Of a DNA stretch of 64,000 bases, positions 1 to 46,451 are shown piece by piece. Position 1 is the stretch's first letter; each line of letters begins with the position of its first letter. A model generated the notes under the pieces. The model searched no databases. It was given only the letters and a program-made list of their open reading frames with translations, and was not told the DNA's origin. Origin of the DNA: Euleptes europaea. Taxonomy: Eukaryota; Chordata; Lepidosauria; Squamata; Sphaerodactylidae. Made by a program: the position numbers and the translations under genes. The stretch is from positions 62,870,064-62,934,063 of the forward strand of contig NC_079316.1 of the NCBI RefSeq assembly GCF_029931775.1, read 5' to 3'.

Positions 1-74
1 AATTTTTTTTATAACGTTTTCAAACTCTTAATCCATCGCTGGGAATACAAGTGCGGTAACCCCCTTAATGTTAT

Positions 75-255
75 AGTAGGAAAGGGCCAGAGTCCAGTAG
101 CCCCTGAAAGACTAACAAGAATATTTTCTGGTAGGGTGTGAGCTTTCGTGAGCCGCAGCTCTGTTAGCCTGTCTGCAGTAGTAGAAAAGGGCCAGAGTCC
201 AGTAGCACCTGAAAGACGAACACAAATATTTTTCTGGTGGGGTATGAGCTTAATG
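75..255 (-). repeat. Two tandem units of an amniote dispersed repeat
   Basis: Two copies, about 106 bp apart, of a unit read on the - strand as CATACC..AGAAAATATT..GTTAGTCTTT..GGTGCTACTGGACTC..TTTCTACTACTGCAG. The same family recurs at 1798-2216 and 23724-23890. Its class is uncertain. Confidence 0.65.
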
Positions 256-303
256 TTGGTTGTCATTCCAGATTAAAATATTGTCGAAGGCTTTCAGAGT
301 TCA

Positions 304-686
304 TTGGTTCTTGTAGGTTATCCGGGCTGTGTGACCGTGGTCTTGGTATTTTCTTTCCTGACGTTTCGCCCGCAGCTGTGGCCGGCATCTTCAGAGGAGT
401 CACACCGAAGGACCGCGTCTCTCAGTGTCAAGTGTGTAGGAAGAGTAATACTTACTTGATACTCACAGGACAATGGTTAGCACATTACCTTTGTTACTTT
501 TTGCAGGACAATGATTCAGCTCAACCTAACCCCTTCCTGACTATATATTACTCTTCCTACTTGACACTGAGAGACACTGTCCTTCAGTGTTACTCCTCTG
601 AAGATGCCGGCCACAGCTGCTGGCGAAACGTCAGGAAAGAAAATACCAAGGCCACGGTCACACAGCCCGGATAACCCACAAGACCC
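304..686. repeat. Inverted-repeat element with hammerhead-like core in each arm
   Basis: Left arm (about 304-450) and right arm (about 546-686) are reverse complements at near 90 percent over about 140 bp, around a 95-bp spacer. Each arm holds CTGAAGA, a 6-bp stem with loop, GAAAC, GTC and a 4-bp flanking stem (TCCT/AGGA). On the + strand: CTGAAGA 598-604, stem 606-611 with 619-624, GAAAC 625-629, GTC 630-632. On the - strand: CTGAAGA at 388-394 and GAAAC at 363-367. This resembles the minimal hammerhead ribozymes known from Penelope-like retroelements; the family assignment is an inference. Confidence 0.7.
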
Positions 687-1376
687 AATTCCAGATTAAC
701 TACCGCAGGATAAAGGGAGCGTGACAACCGCGGCCCAGACAGACAATGAGGGGGGGAGGGGGGGAGACGTCACCTGCGTGGAACTGGAACCAAGGAAACA
801 AAGGTTGATTGATGACGCTGGCGGCGGCCTCGGGTGGCCGCGTGGCGAGGATTCCTCCCTTGCAGGGATCCACACAGCTCAGTGAGGGGGGGGGAGGAAT
901 CTCCGCCCCCAGAAGCGCGCGCTCTGTCTCTCTCTCTCTCTCTCTGGTCGGCAAGGGGGCTTCTTCCTGCCTCCTTCCCCTGCGGGCGGGAGGCTGTCCG
1001 GGCTGCCGTCCGAGTCAGGCCTCTGCAACGGGCACTGCAGGGATTGCGGCGGAGGGGTGGGAGGACGAGCGTTTGTGCCGTCGGGGGGGGGGGAGGCGCT
1101 CGGCTCCGGGGCGGCCCGGCCCGGGCGGGTGTGGGGCTCCGCCAGCGCCACGGCGTCCCTTGGCCGCTGCTGCGGAGGGAGCGAGCGGCGCGGCGGCGGA
1201 GCCTCTCGGCCGGGCCCGCTTCGGCCGCCGGTGTGATCCCTCCCTCCGTCCCTCCCTCCCTCCGTCCGTCCGCGCGGCCAGGCCCCCCGCATGCAGCCCT
1301 CACCCTGGAGCGGAGGCGGCGGATCGAGGAGCTCTCGCGGTCCTCCCGGCAGCGGCTGCTGCAGTCCCGGGACAGG

Positions 1377-36670
<35,294 letters not shown>

Positions 36671-39600
36671 GTATCTATTCTAAGTGTCCAACTAGGAGGT
36701 CATCTCGTATTTCAATCAGAAAAGACTGATAACTATCCCCAAGCAAGAAAAGGAAAAAAGGAAAACCAAACCCCAAAGTATTGGCATATGTTTAGAAGAT
36801 TTGTATGGGGCACATTCAAATTATACTGTTGGTTTCCTAATTCATTGGCATGACCATATAGGAATGAAAAATGGACATTTTACCCACAATGCAATCAAAG
36901 AGATGTATTGGTGGAATAGAATGCTTTCAATGAGGACACATCAGGACTTCAGTTGAAGAGTGCTCTTATTTCGATGTACCTCTAGGGGTTTTTATATACT
37001 TTAGAATTCATAGGCTTTTTAAAAAAAATTGCCTGATAGCTGAAGTGTGTTTTATCTCTTTAAATGAAAACCAGCAAGCGATTAAATCCTTCCAAAGTAT
37101 TTAAAGCAAAGCAGAAAAGAAACAGAGGCTGTAAGCACACAGCTACAATAAGTTCTTTTGCTTATCATTTTATGTTGTCTGAATCCTATATCCACTGTAT
37201 TGTTTCACTTTATTATTGATGTATCATTACTTTAGAGTAACAGGTGACCACAAGTATGCTTAAGTGTTGGTTTTCCTTGAATCTTTATTTGTTCTACTTT
37301 GTTATGTTGCATAATTTAATTTGCCTTCTGTTTTGTATTGTAGCCCTAGCCTGTATTATCCAAATGTCTGTTTACACAAATGCTAGTAATACAGGACACT
37401 TGACAAGTTTTTTTAAGGTTCTAAGATTAATTGGTTGAAAAGTATTTGTGCCTTGATTGGCAGTATCGATGTTGTGTGGTTTTAAAGATACTTTATTGCT
37501 TATCTAATAGGAATGGTTGTAGCATCCAGGCCAAGCAATGTCTAGCATTGTATATGAAGCCAAATTCTTTATAAGCTGTTGCATGCTTTGGTTTGTGAAT
37601 TTGTGACATTACTCATCGCTGCCAGCTGCGAACTTCAAACCTGTATACTGTCTTCCCTGAGATGGAACGAGAAACATAGGAATAGAAGCCATGCGTGAAG
37701 TGACTGCGTTGCTCCTTTAAGTGGAAGGTCACAGTCATGATAGTGTCCTGTTTCAGTTTATAGAGCTGCCAGGGTGATCGTAGTTTGCATTTCAGCTAGC
37801 TGTTGCACACTATTGGTGAGGAAGTGAGGGAAACTAGTTGTGTTCTTTAGTCTGTATACTGGTTCTGAAATCTTAGCGCTCTCTGTAGGAACGAGGAGGA
37901 GCAACCATGGTCAGACAAGACAGCATGTGCCACTGTTCATCGATTTGCCCCTACTGACAAAATACCATGGGAGCAACAAAGCAGAATTTAATTCTTAAAT
38001 AGTTGTTTTGGTTATCCCATTCCTAGGTATTTTAGTATGATTTTAAAATTCTTTCTTCTTAATTGTCCCTTCATATTTGCTGCTCACTTAAATTCTTATT
38101 TGAATCGGCTTACGTGGGAATGAGTTTTGTCTCAATGATGTCCTGAACTCTGCCTTGTCCTGTAACAAAGCTGAAAACAAAGCCCTGAATGATTTCTACC
38201 ATTGCTGTGCTCTAATGCGGTAATAACTAGCTATTAAACAGCAAGCAACTGGTACATCAAATCATGAAGGTAAAATGTTGGAAAGCAGCATAATTTGGAC
38301 TAAAACGAATGATAGGCCCTCTTCCTTGCAGCATTAAACCCTTATGGGCCCACACACTCAAGCAGAGTTAAAGGCTGTACGAGAAAGAAAAGGCTCATTC
38401 TTATGACAGGAAAAACCTGGCCAAGGAGCAGCATGACCCAACAGATTATCTCTGTTAGTGCCCCTCTCCTCAACAAGATCATAGGCAGCCTAGTAGGAAT
38501 CAGGAGCACAGTAGAACGCCTTTATTCGCCAAAGCCACAGAATTTGACTCACAAATCTGGTTGTAAAAATAAATATAAAGCAGGGATCAGTACCATTCCT
38601 GAGCACCAGACAGATATTAGGAAAGAGGTAAATGATATAGGGTATGGAAGCTGGCCCATCTGAAAATATTTTAGCAAAACAACTTTTCAAAACTACACAG
38701 GTAGCACAAGCTAGTCTGATACAATTGTGATTAATGCACACACATGTTGAACTAGGTCTCTTCAGTAAAATAGTACTTGAGCAGATACCTAAAAATCAAG
38801 CATGTATTTAAGTTCTGGTCAAAACTCCTGAGGTACATGCTGTAGGATAAATGTTTGAGCTCTATATTCATTGGTTCTTGTAGATTATTCATTGTTTGTG
38901 GTAGATCGTAGTATGAAATCTAAAACGAGATTATTGTTGGGAAATTACATAGAAGGTGATTAGATTTATCCATACAGTTCCCCAAAGTAAGTGGGTGATA
39001 GCCTTAATTTTTAAAGATGTACTATTTTCACTTTCTTAAGTAAAAGCTAATGTTTAGAATGGCCCCATGCCCTTATGATAGATGAAAAGTGGGAAGAATT
39101 TAACAGTTCAGAAGTATACAGAGATTATTCTTTAAACAATCTCTGTATTATTATAGCCTTCTAATCCATCGTTCAGTTATATAACTATTCCAACAATGTT
39201 AAATCCAGATTTTCAGGGGGTTTTTCTGGCAAGAGATATAGTGATTTGTTCAAGCAGAGTAACTGTAACATGAAAGTTCACTTTGTTTTTATCTGAGCCT
39301 GTTTTCATAGGTTATGCATATTAACAGAGACAGGGGGGTTTACTTTTAATATACTTGTGCTCACGATATGTTAAGTTTGTCAGTAAAGCCCCAGTGGTGT
39401 CATTTCAAGACACCAGCAATTTCCGATAACTTTTTAAGAAGGGAATCTGTTTGTCATAATGCCTGTCACAAAGCCAGGAAGAGCTGTAGCCCTTGCTTCT
39501 GGAATGAGAGTTGTTTTTATGATCCTGTAAATTATAGCAACAACCTTTTATTTTTGTAAAAATGGTAGAATTCTCCTACCAGAATGAAACTAGTTTAACT

Positions 39601-40870
39601 TTTATATCTTTCTTTTTTCATGCACTTTTATTTTAAAGGCTAGCTGAGTCTTTGTTTGCTATGCATGTTTGTAACCACTCTTATTCTGGCTAGTGTGTGT
39701 GTGTTTCTGTGTATGTGTAGATGCACGTGTGATTATTTATTACCGAACAGTGAACACTGGAGAACATGCGACCAGTTCTCCAGAAATACTGAGCAACCAT
39801 ACTTTGTCAAGGTGTTAATGGTCACTACTGGCTACTCAGTGCTATAAAATATACAACTAATAGTGTTTATATATGTAAATGGATGGGGAAAGCTGGAATT
39901 GTTTGGTTTTGAGAACACAGATCCAGTTGTTGTTGTTTTTATTTTTACCCTGATGCACACTTGTGTAAATAAAGACACTTTTTCATCTTTCCACCAACTA
40001 TTGTATGTATTTGATATAGATTCCATTGTTGGAAACTTTATAATAAGAAACATGCCACATCTAATAGAATGGCCATTTCTCCTTTCTCTGTTTTTCTTAT
40101 GATTATTGTCATCTACCTGCCCCTCTGATCTTCGCTATGTAGCAATCTGATATTATGATATTTATCGGTGCAATATGGGAGCTGTGATACAAGACACAGC
40201 TTCAGCTTGGTTGTACATCACCTGTTTACATGTGTATATTTGTATACTAATGGAATGAAATCCTGCTTTTGCAACATTACCGGTGCAAAGATTGTAACAC
40301 AAAGTTACAGGACACAGTAATCATGGCATTCCTGTGTAAATGAAGGAGAGTGGATCCTCATGAGCTGTTGAATGATCCTCATGAGCTGTTGAATGCTTCA
40401 AATCTTTGCATTGTGAAATAACTCCTCTTTTAACTGAGGAAGAGCACCTGCGAAGTACATTGTGAAAGTTAGTCGCTGTTACTCTCTGTTGAATGAGAAA
40501 TTAAGAGCTGTACCTTTCAACAAACACAGCTGTACAACCATGATTAATAATCCCTGTGCTCTGTGATTTAGTGCTACAAAGTATCGCTCATATATATATT
40601 CTCTTGGTTTTGTTCTCTCTCTTGTGTTGTTTACATTAAACAGAAAATGTTAGCCGACTTTTTCTATTGAACTTTGTGTAGTCCGCTTGCTAACAATGTT
40701 TGCCAAGGTGTGATCGACCCACGGGGAACAGTTGGGATAGTCATGTTACAGTACAAACCGTGATAACTTGTATGGAGAAAAGCGCCAGCAAATTCAGTTG
40801 TGGTTTTAAAAGCATGCATGAAGGATGAAAAGGGATATTCTTAAAAATAAATTAATATAATTTAAACAAA
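36671..40870 (+). other. FHIP2A: Presumed FHIP2A 3' UTR with three AATAAA signals
   Basis: About 4.2 kb after the stop is AT-rich, holds no convincing ORF and none of the SINEs or hAT copies that fill the flanks, as expected for a constrained UTR. AATAAA hexamers lie at 38568-38573, 39968-39973 and 40846-40851, giving candidate short, medium and long forms. A 21-bp unit is directly duplicated at 40353-40394. The 3' end is inferred; no cleavage site is proved. Confidence 0.6.
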
Positions 40871-41795
40871 AACGATCTTTTATCTTTTTTTAGAATTCTG
40901 TGGGTTTTTTTAACATTTGCATTTGGAGGAAAAGACCTGAATCTAGGACCAAAGGAACAGGATTTTACACTAGTGCCGGTTTCATCCCTTGGTCCTCAAG
41001 ACCAATGTGCATTTAGGATTGCCAACTAGCTGAAGAAAAAAATGCCCTGTCCTTTTCATAGAGCCTTAATACATTGTTTACCTCCATGCCATGAAAAACT
41101 TTATCTGCTCATTTTCACACCTTAAGCCTCTATTAAAGGGACAGAACATTTTTCTCCAGGGCAATACTAACCTTTTTCTTGCTATTGGTGCTGGTCTCCA
41201 CTAGTCTTCTTCCTTTCCTCTCATGCTGGACTCACTGAGCTTATGTGCTGGAGCAAAGTGGTAGACTTAGCATGGGCAAATCAGATTTAACCACCTTCAG
41301 TAGGGTGGGTTTAAAGGTACTGAGAAGGCAAACCCACTCTAATGGATCTTGAGCAGAACCTCTAACTCATATTACCTCTTGTCTCCATGTCTCTGGAGTC
41401 TATCCCAGGCAGCCTTTGGAGAGAGAGCTGGCCCATGCTTTCAGTTTTCTTATGGCAAGTACAATGCACCTCTGGAATATTTATGGCCCTGCAGGGGCCA
41501 CGCATTCCAAAACTGGTTGTGTTGAAGGCCTTTTCTGCACAAGTGGCTGAGAAATAAAAAATTTTCATTGATATATCTGATGCTTGGACAGGTAAGTTCC
41601 ACTGCAAAACCTCTCCACTGTTGAGTATTTTTGTAGCTATTACATCAGACTTAATGTGTACTTCATTATATCTTTATTGTCATTAAGCTGTTTTCTGGAA
41701 AGCTACATTATGCCTGGCTATATGGAAATTAGCCAGCTCATATTGTTTTGACAGTAGCTAGAATTTCAACATACTCATCAGTCTAATTTTTTTTT

Positions 41796-42062
41796 TGCCA
41801 TCAAGTCACAGCTGACTTATGGCGATCTCATAGGATTTTCAAGGCAAGAGATGTTCAGAGATGATTTGCCATTGCCTGCCTCTGTGTCACACCCCTGGTA
41901 TTTCTTGGAGGTCTCCCATCCAAATACTTGCCAGGGTCAAGGCTGAGTGTGTGTTACTGGCCCAAGATCACCTACTAAGTTTCCATGGCACGAGTGGGGA
42001 TTCGAACCTGGGTTTCCCAGATCCTAGTCTGACACCTTAACCGCTACACCACACTGGCTTTC
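41796..42062 (-). mobile_element. Chimeric tRNA-5S SINE
   Basis: In sense direction: tRNA head (GTGTGGTGTAGCGGTTAAGG, GGTTCGAATCC), SINE body, then the 3' half of 5S rRNA (AAGTATTTGGATGGGAGACC), then the common tail (GGCAATGGCAAATCATCTCT...GCCATAAGTCAGC). Two pol III-type heads are fused in one unit. Confidence 0.72.
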
Positions 42063-42095
42063 CATCTATCCAATTACTTAATTCAAAAGATAGTT

Positions 42096-42170
42096 TCAGG
42101 GGGTAGCTGTGTTGGTCTACAGTGGAACAGCTAGATTTGAATCCAGTATAAGCTTTTGAGAGTCAAAGCT
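42096..42170 (+). repeat. Fragment of a related dispersed repeat
   Basis: Begins CAGGGGGTAGCTGTGTTGGT and contains TATAAGCTTTTGAGAGTCAA; in related repeats I recall the reverse strand carrying CTGACGA..GAAA. Short and degenerate here. Confidence 0.45.
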
Positions 42171-43382
42171 CCCTTCACCTTATACCTTAACCTTAATTCA
42201 AAAAGTTTCACTGAAGCTACTATCGGTAGAGTAGAACAATATTTGAAGCGGAACAGTAAGATCTAGGTAGAATTCTGGACCTACAAAATGTTAGTATAGT
42301 GAGCTAGATGATAGATACTGACATCTTAAGACATTAGATTTCACAACTTTATTCTGCCAAAACACCAAGTGACCTACAACTCTAATTCTTAAGCCAGTTC
42401 CACTGGTAATGACATTGAAGGCAGTGAGAAAATTTGTTTTCTTTCTTTACTATTAGATTAGTGAAACCTTGAGCATTGGCTCCCTGCAGAAAGCTGACGT
42501 TCAAGTGAAACAGGTTCTCTGTGATTGGTCCCACATTAACAAGCCATGGAGACTACTGGTGACAATAGTGACTGCAAAGATCAGTAGATATAGGGCAAGA
42601 AGAGCAAGTTTGGGTGGGTGATATTTCCCCTTTATTTTTTCAGCAAGAATTCACCAATACTGATTAAAGCTGCTTGATTTGATAAGTGCTGCAGTCTGCC
42701 ACAGAAATTCCAGTAACACACTGACATCCATCTTTTAGTGATATTTAATAGTTACCTTTGAGTAAAGGGTTGATAAAAAAAAAGGTTGTAATGAACAGAA
42801 AGATTGTCTTTTTGCATCGAATTGCATTGGGGGAGGGTAGAAAGCACATTACATTTCCAACTCTGGGTTAGGAATTGATTTGCTGTTTTCTTTAAAGGAA
42901 AACAAATCTCGCAATAAGAACTATAAAAGAACTTGGAAGGCAAGCGGCAAGCAAGTGCCAACTTCAAAGAAAAAAACCTGTATGGATTCCCTAAGCGTCA
43001 AGCACAAATACTGCAAAGAGCTCTGCACAGACAAATGGTCACTGCTAACTCAGAGCTGCCTATATTGTCTGTGTTTCTTTTCAAGGAAATTACCTGTGTG
43101 GTTTGGAAGACTACTGCACTAGGGTTGGAACAGTTTATAATGTACAATGATTAAATAATCTGTTCTGCAGGTGGTTGTTAAACGTTGAAGGACTTCAACG
43201 TGGGAAAGAGAGGAATGGCTTCCTGCCCCAGCTGCTGTCTCTGGCACCTGTCTATCTCACTTTCCCTGCAAAATCCTATGAGTCTCGCACATTTTCTTTT
43301 TAAGAAGAAGATATAGTGAGCCAGAAGAACCAATCAACATTGGTGGGCAAGATATCTGGATGGGGAATGGTATATATATTTG

Positions 43383-43587
43383 TGTAAAGTGCCGTCAAGT
43401 CGCAGCAGACTTATGGTGACCCCTTTTGGGGGTTTTCATGGCAAGAGACTAACAGAGGTGGTTTTGCCAGTGCCGTCCTCTGCACAGCAACCCTGGTATT
43501 CCTTGGTGGTCTCCCATCCAAATACTAACCAGGGCTGACCCTGCTTAGCTTCTGAGATCTGACGAGATCAGGCTAGCCTGGGCCATA
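43383..43587 (-). mobile_element. 5S-rRNA-derived SINE
   Basis: Reverse-strand copy of the 10456 family: tail first (AAAGTGCCGTCAAGTCGCAG), then the 5S part (GGTCTCCCATCCAAATACTA, CCTGCTTAGCTTCTGAGATC). Intergenic. Confidence 0.85.
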
Positions 43588-43989
43588 TATATTTACCAGG
43601 TTAAAAAAAATACTGTTGGTTAAAGAAATTCTTAAAACAAAAAGTCATCATTAAATTCCAGTAATCACTTCTGAGCATCCAGAGTCACAGATAGATAAAG
43701 TCACAGTATTTCTCTTTGTGCATACACTTCCAGGCACACCTGAACTAAAGTTCTTAGCAGAGTGAATTCAAAACTCTGGCTCAAAGCACAAGGACTGAGC
43801 AATCTATGTTTTCAAGGCAAGGAGGAAATATGCAAACTCCCCTAAGGATGGATTTCAGATGCAAAGCCTGGAAGAAGGTCACATCAAGAAACGCATGGCA
43901 GTTCTTTATTTCTTATACCCAGAAAGGGCACATACACCAAATATATCTAGATAATTGTAACGTGTAACTTATTTAGAATCAAAATAAAA

Positions 43990-44185
43990 ACACTCCATTT
44001 ATTTATTTACTTCAGATATATCTTGCCTTTCTTCCTAGTAGGGATCCAGAACAACTGACTCATTCTCTACTTCGCCACAACAATGTTTTCCAAAGTCACC
44101 CAGCAAGCTTCTATGGCAGAGGGATGATTCAAACCTGGGCCTCCCAAATCTTAACACAACACTAACCACTGCATCATAATGGCAC
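43990..44185 (-). mobile_element. tRNA-derived SINE, degraded
   Basis: TTATTTATTTACTTCAGATA tail, AGTCACCCAGCAAGCTTC, ATTCAAACCTGGGCCTCCC and a head remnant ACTAACCACTGCATCAT. Confidence 0.65.
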
Positions 44186-44596
44186 TGCTGGGAGGCTAAA
44201 GGGTTCCTGTCTTCCACTGCAGGTGGGAAAGTGGTACTCTTTGAGACTGCCTGTTGTGCAGCACAGTCCTTTGAATATTTACCTGGGAATACTTTTGAAT
44301 ATTTACTTCCATTGCACCCAATGGATTTTTCATATCTGTGCATTAAATAACCTTTCCCTCAGGGTGTTACTAGCAATGGATAGGCAGATATGGCACAGTC
44401 GAGTCATCCCTTGTGCTGTCATTTTGCATCTTTTTGGTGCTGAATCTGCACACTTTTGGAGCATTCCTTTTCACTTACTGTGTTGCCAAGGTGATCCATA
44501 AAAGGGACACCGCCCTTGAGTAGGGCAGATATTCCATTTTACACTGTTTGTGTGCCTACATCTCTGCTTCTTAGAATATAAGGATTAACACTAAAT

Positions 44597-44805
44597 TAGG
44601 GTTGCCAGGTCCCTCTTCACCACCAGTGGGATATTTTTGGGGTGGAGCCTGGGGAAGGCGGGGTTTGGGGAGGGGAGGGACTTCAATGCCTTAGTGTCCA
44701 ATTGCCAAAGTGGCCATTTCCTTCAGGTGAATTGATCTCTATCAGCTGGAGATCAGTTGGAATAAAAGGAGATTTCCAGCTAGTACCTGGAGGTTGGCAA
44801 CCCTA
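44597..44805 (-). mobile_element. hAT-type MITE (TAGGGTTGCC family), 209 bp
   Basis: Termini TAGGGTTGCC and GGCAACCCTA; 8-bp duplication CACTAAAT / CACTACAT (7 of 8) at 44589-44596 and 44806-44813. Body contains TGATCTCTATCAGCTGGAGA and GGCATT/CAATGCC-type segments common to all copies. Confidence 0.82.
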
Positions 44806-44899
44806 CACTACATATTCAGAGCATGGAGGCCTGCTTCTGCTTTAAAGCTACTTAACACACTTAAGAATGTATAAATGAGGGTATACACCAAGTGCACTG

Positions 44900-45112
44900 T
44901 GGGGGGAGTTAGAGTGTTGGACTAAGAGGATCTGAGAGACCCAGGTTCGAATCCCCACCATGGAAGCTTGCTGGGTAACTGTGGGCCAGTTGCACACTAT
45001 CAGCCTTAGCTGCCTCACAGAGTTCTGAGGATAAAATGGAGGAGAGAAGACTGATATAAGCCCCTTTGGGTCCCCACTGAGGAGAAAGGCGGTATATAAA
45101 TGAAGGAAATTA
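44900..45112 (+). mobile_element. tRNA-derived SINE, 5' truncated
   Basis: CCCAGGTTCGAATCCCC, GGAAGCTTGCTGGGTAACTG, ending GGCGGTATATAAATGAAGG. Intergenic. Confidence 0.7.
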
Positions 45113-45531
45113 ATGATTCTGGACAATGTAAGCTATATAAAGGTTCTCCTACCTTTTAATGTTCTTGTGTTAGATATCCATTATGCTGGCCACACAAGAG
45201 ACCATTATGCTGACCACACAACTGCCTTTTGATTGTGTGCTATAATTGCCCATAAAGATGAAATAAAAAAAGAACTGCTAAAAGTGGTCACCATCTAAAG
45301 AGTAGTAATTTTATATGCCATCTCTTCTGGCTGTACACTGAATGATGAGCAAAGTGCCAGGAAAGTCTGGGATGTTATATTTGAATGTGGAAGCCCATTT
45401 GGTCATGCATCTGGTTTAAGCAGGCAGATCTACACAGGAGTGAGTGATAGCATTTCTTTTTAGCTAAACATGATTCTGCAATGGGCCAGGACTTTATTTC
45501 AGACATGTTACATTCAGCAGTTCAAGTAATT

Positions 45532-45636
45532 CTAGGTTTACCAACCTCCAGGCAGGGCTTGGAGATCTCCAAGAATTACAGCGGATCTCCAGACTACAGA
45601 GATCTGTTCCCCTGGAGAAAATGGCTGTGGTTCATA
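45532..45636 (+). mobile_element. hAT-type MITE fragment
   Basis: TTACCAACCTCCAGGCAGG and TCCCCTGGAGAAAATGGCTG: the left half of the AGGGTTGCC family, running directly into LINE sequence at 45640. Confidence 0.65.
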
Positions 45637-45639
45637 TCA

Positions 45640-45930
45640 CCCCTACCTTGTGGCCGCTGCACTGGCTCCCAGTTAGTTTCCGGTGCCAGTTCAAGGTGTT
45701 GGATTTTAACCTATAAAGCCCTTAACAGGGCTTTCATATCTGCAGGACTGCCTCTCCCAATTTAACCCCACACCCCCTCCAGTCAGCATCTTGGGGTTTC
45801 TTGCAGGTGTATGTCCCCTAGATTGCCCATTTATCTTCCAACAGGGCCTTCCCAGTTGTTGCTCCTGCCCTTTGGAACCAACTCCCTGATAAGGCTCCTG
45901 CTCTGTGGGATCTTTCTGCATTCTGCATAG
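45640..45930 (+). mobile_element. LINE (L2-like) ORF2 3' fragment
   Basis: Translates in pieces to the C-terminal reverse-transcriptase-family ending: LHWLPVSFRCQFKVLDFN near 45657-45715 and AFPVVAPALWNQLPDKAPAL near 45846-45905. The frame is not continuous, so it is a dead fragment. The orientation is sense. Confidence 0.7.
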
Positions 45931-46302
45931 TGTTGCCAACCTCCAGGTACTATTCAAAAAAAATGTAAATTCAACTGTAAATTGGTAGTATTCAAAAATC
46001 ACAGATGTAGGCTAACAATTCACTTATATCAATGTTTATAAATATAATTTCCTCAGATTGCACTATTGCTTCATAGTGCCTTTTCAAACAACAAAATTAA
46101 ATGTACAGTATTATATATACAACAAGGCAAAATTCATAAGAAATAAAATTCAACAGAAATTAGCAATTGACTTGTGGTGTCTTTCTTTCTTGAGTTATAT
46201 ATATATTGTCCATAAATGTCCTTGAGTCCAGTTGGGTAGAACAGGATTCCGGTATCTTTGCCTGTTTCAATATTTCTTCAGCTACCCTGAAGGACATATA
46301 TT

Positions 46303-46451
46303 TTTATGACGTCTGGATCCTCTGGAGAAAACAAATGCTTTGGCCATTGGACTCTATGGCATTGAAGTCCCTCCCCTCCCCAACCCGCCCTCCTCAGACT
46401 CCACCCCAAAAACCTCCCCCTCGTAGCGAAGAGGGACCTGGCAACCCTAGT
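46303..46451 (+). mobile_element. hAT-type MITE (AGGGTTGCC family), partial
   Basis: CTCTGGAGAAAACAAATGC, TGGACTCTATGGCATTGAAG, ending GGCAACCCTAG. The left half is missing and abuts a different repeat with a CTGAAGA..GAAAC motif. Confidence 0.7.

Noticed and set aside
42880-43154. Lys-rich ORFs of 73-80 codons
   Set aside because: No conserved motif, no splice context, AT-rich intergenic position.
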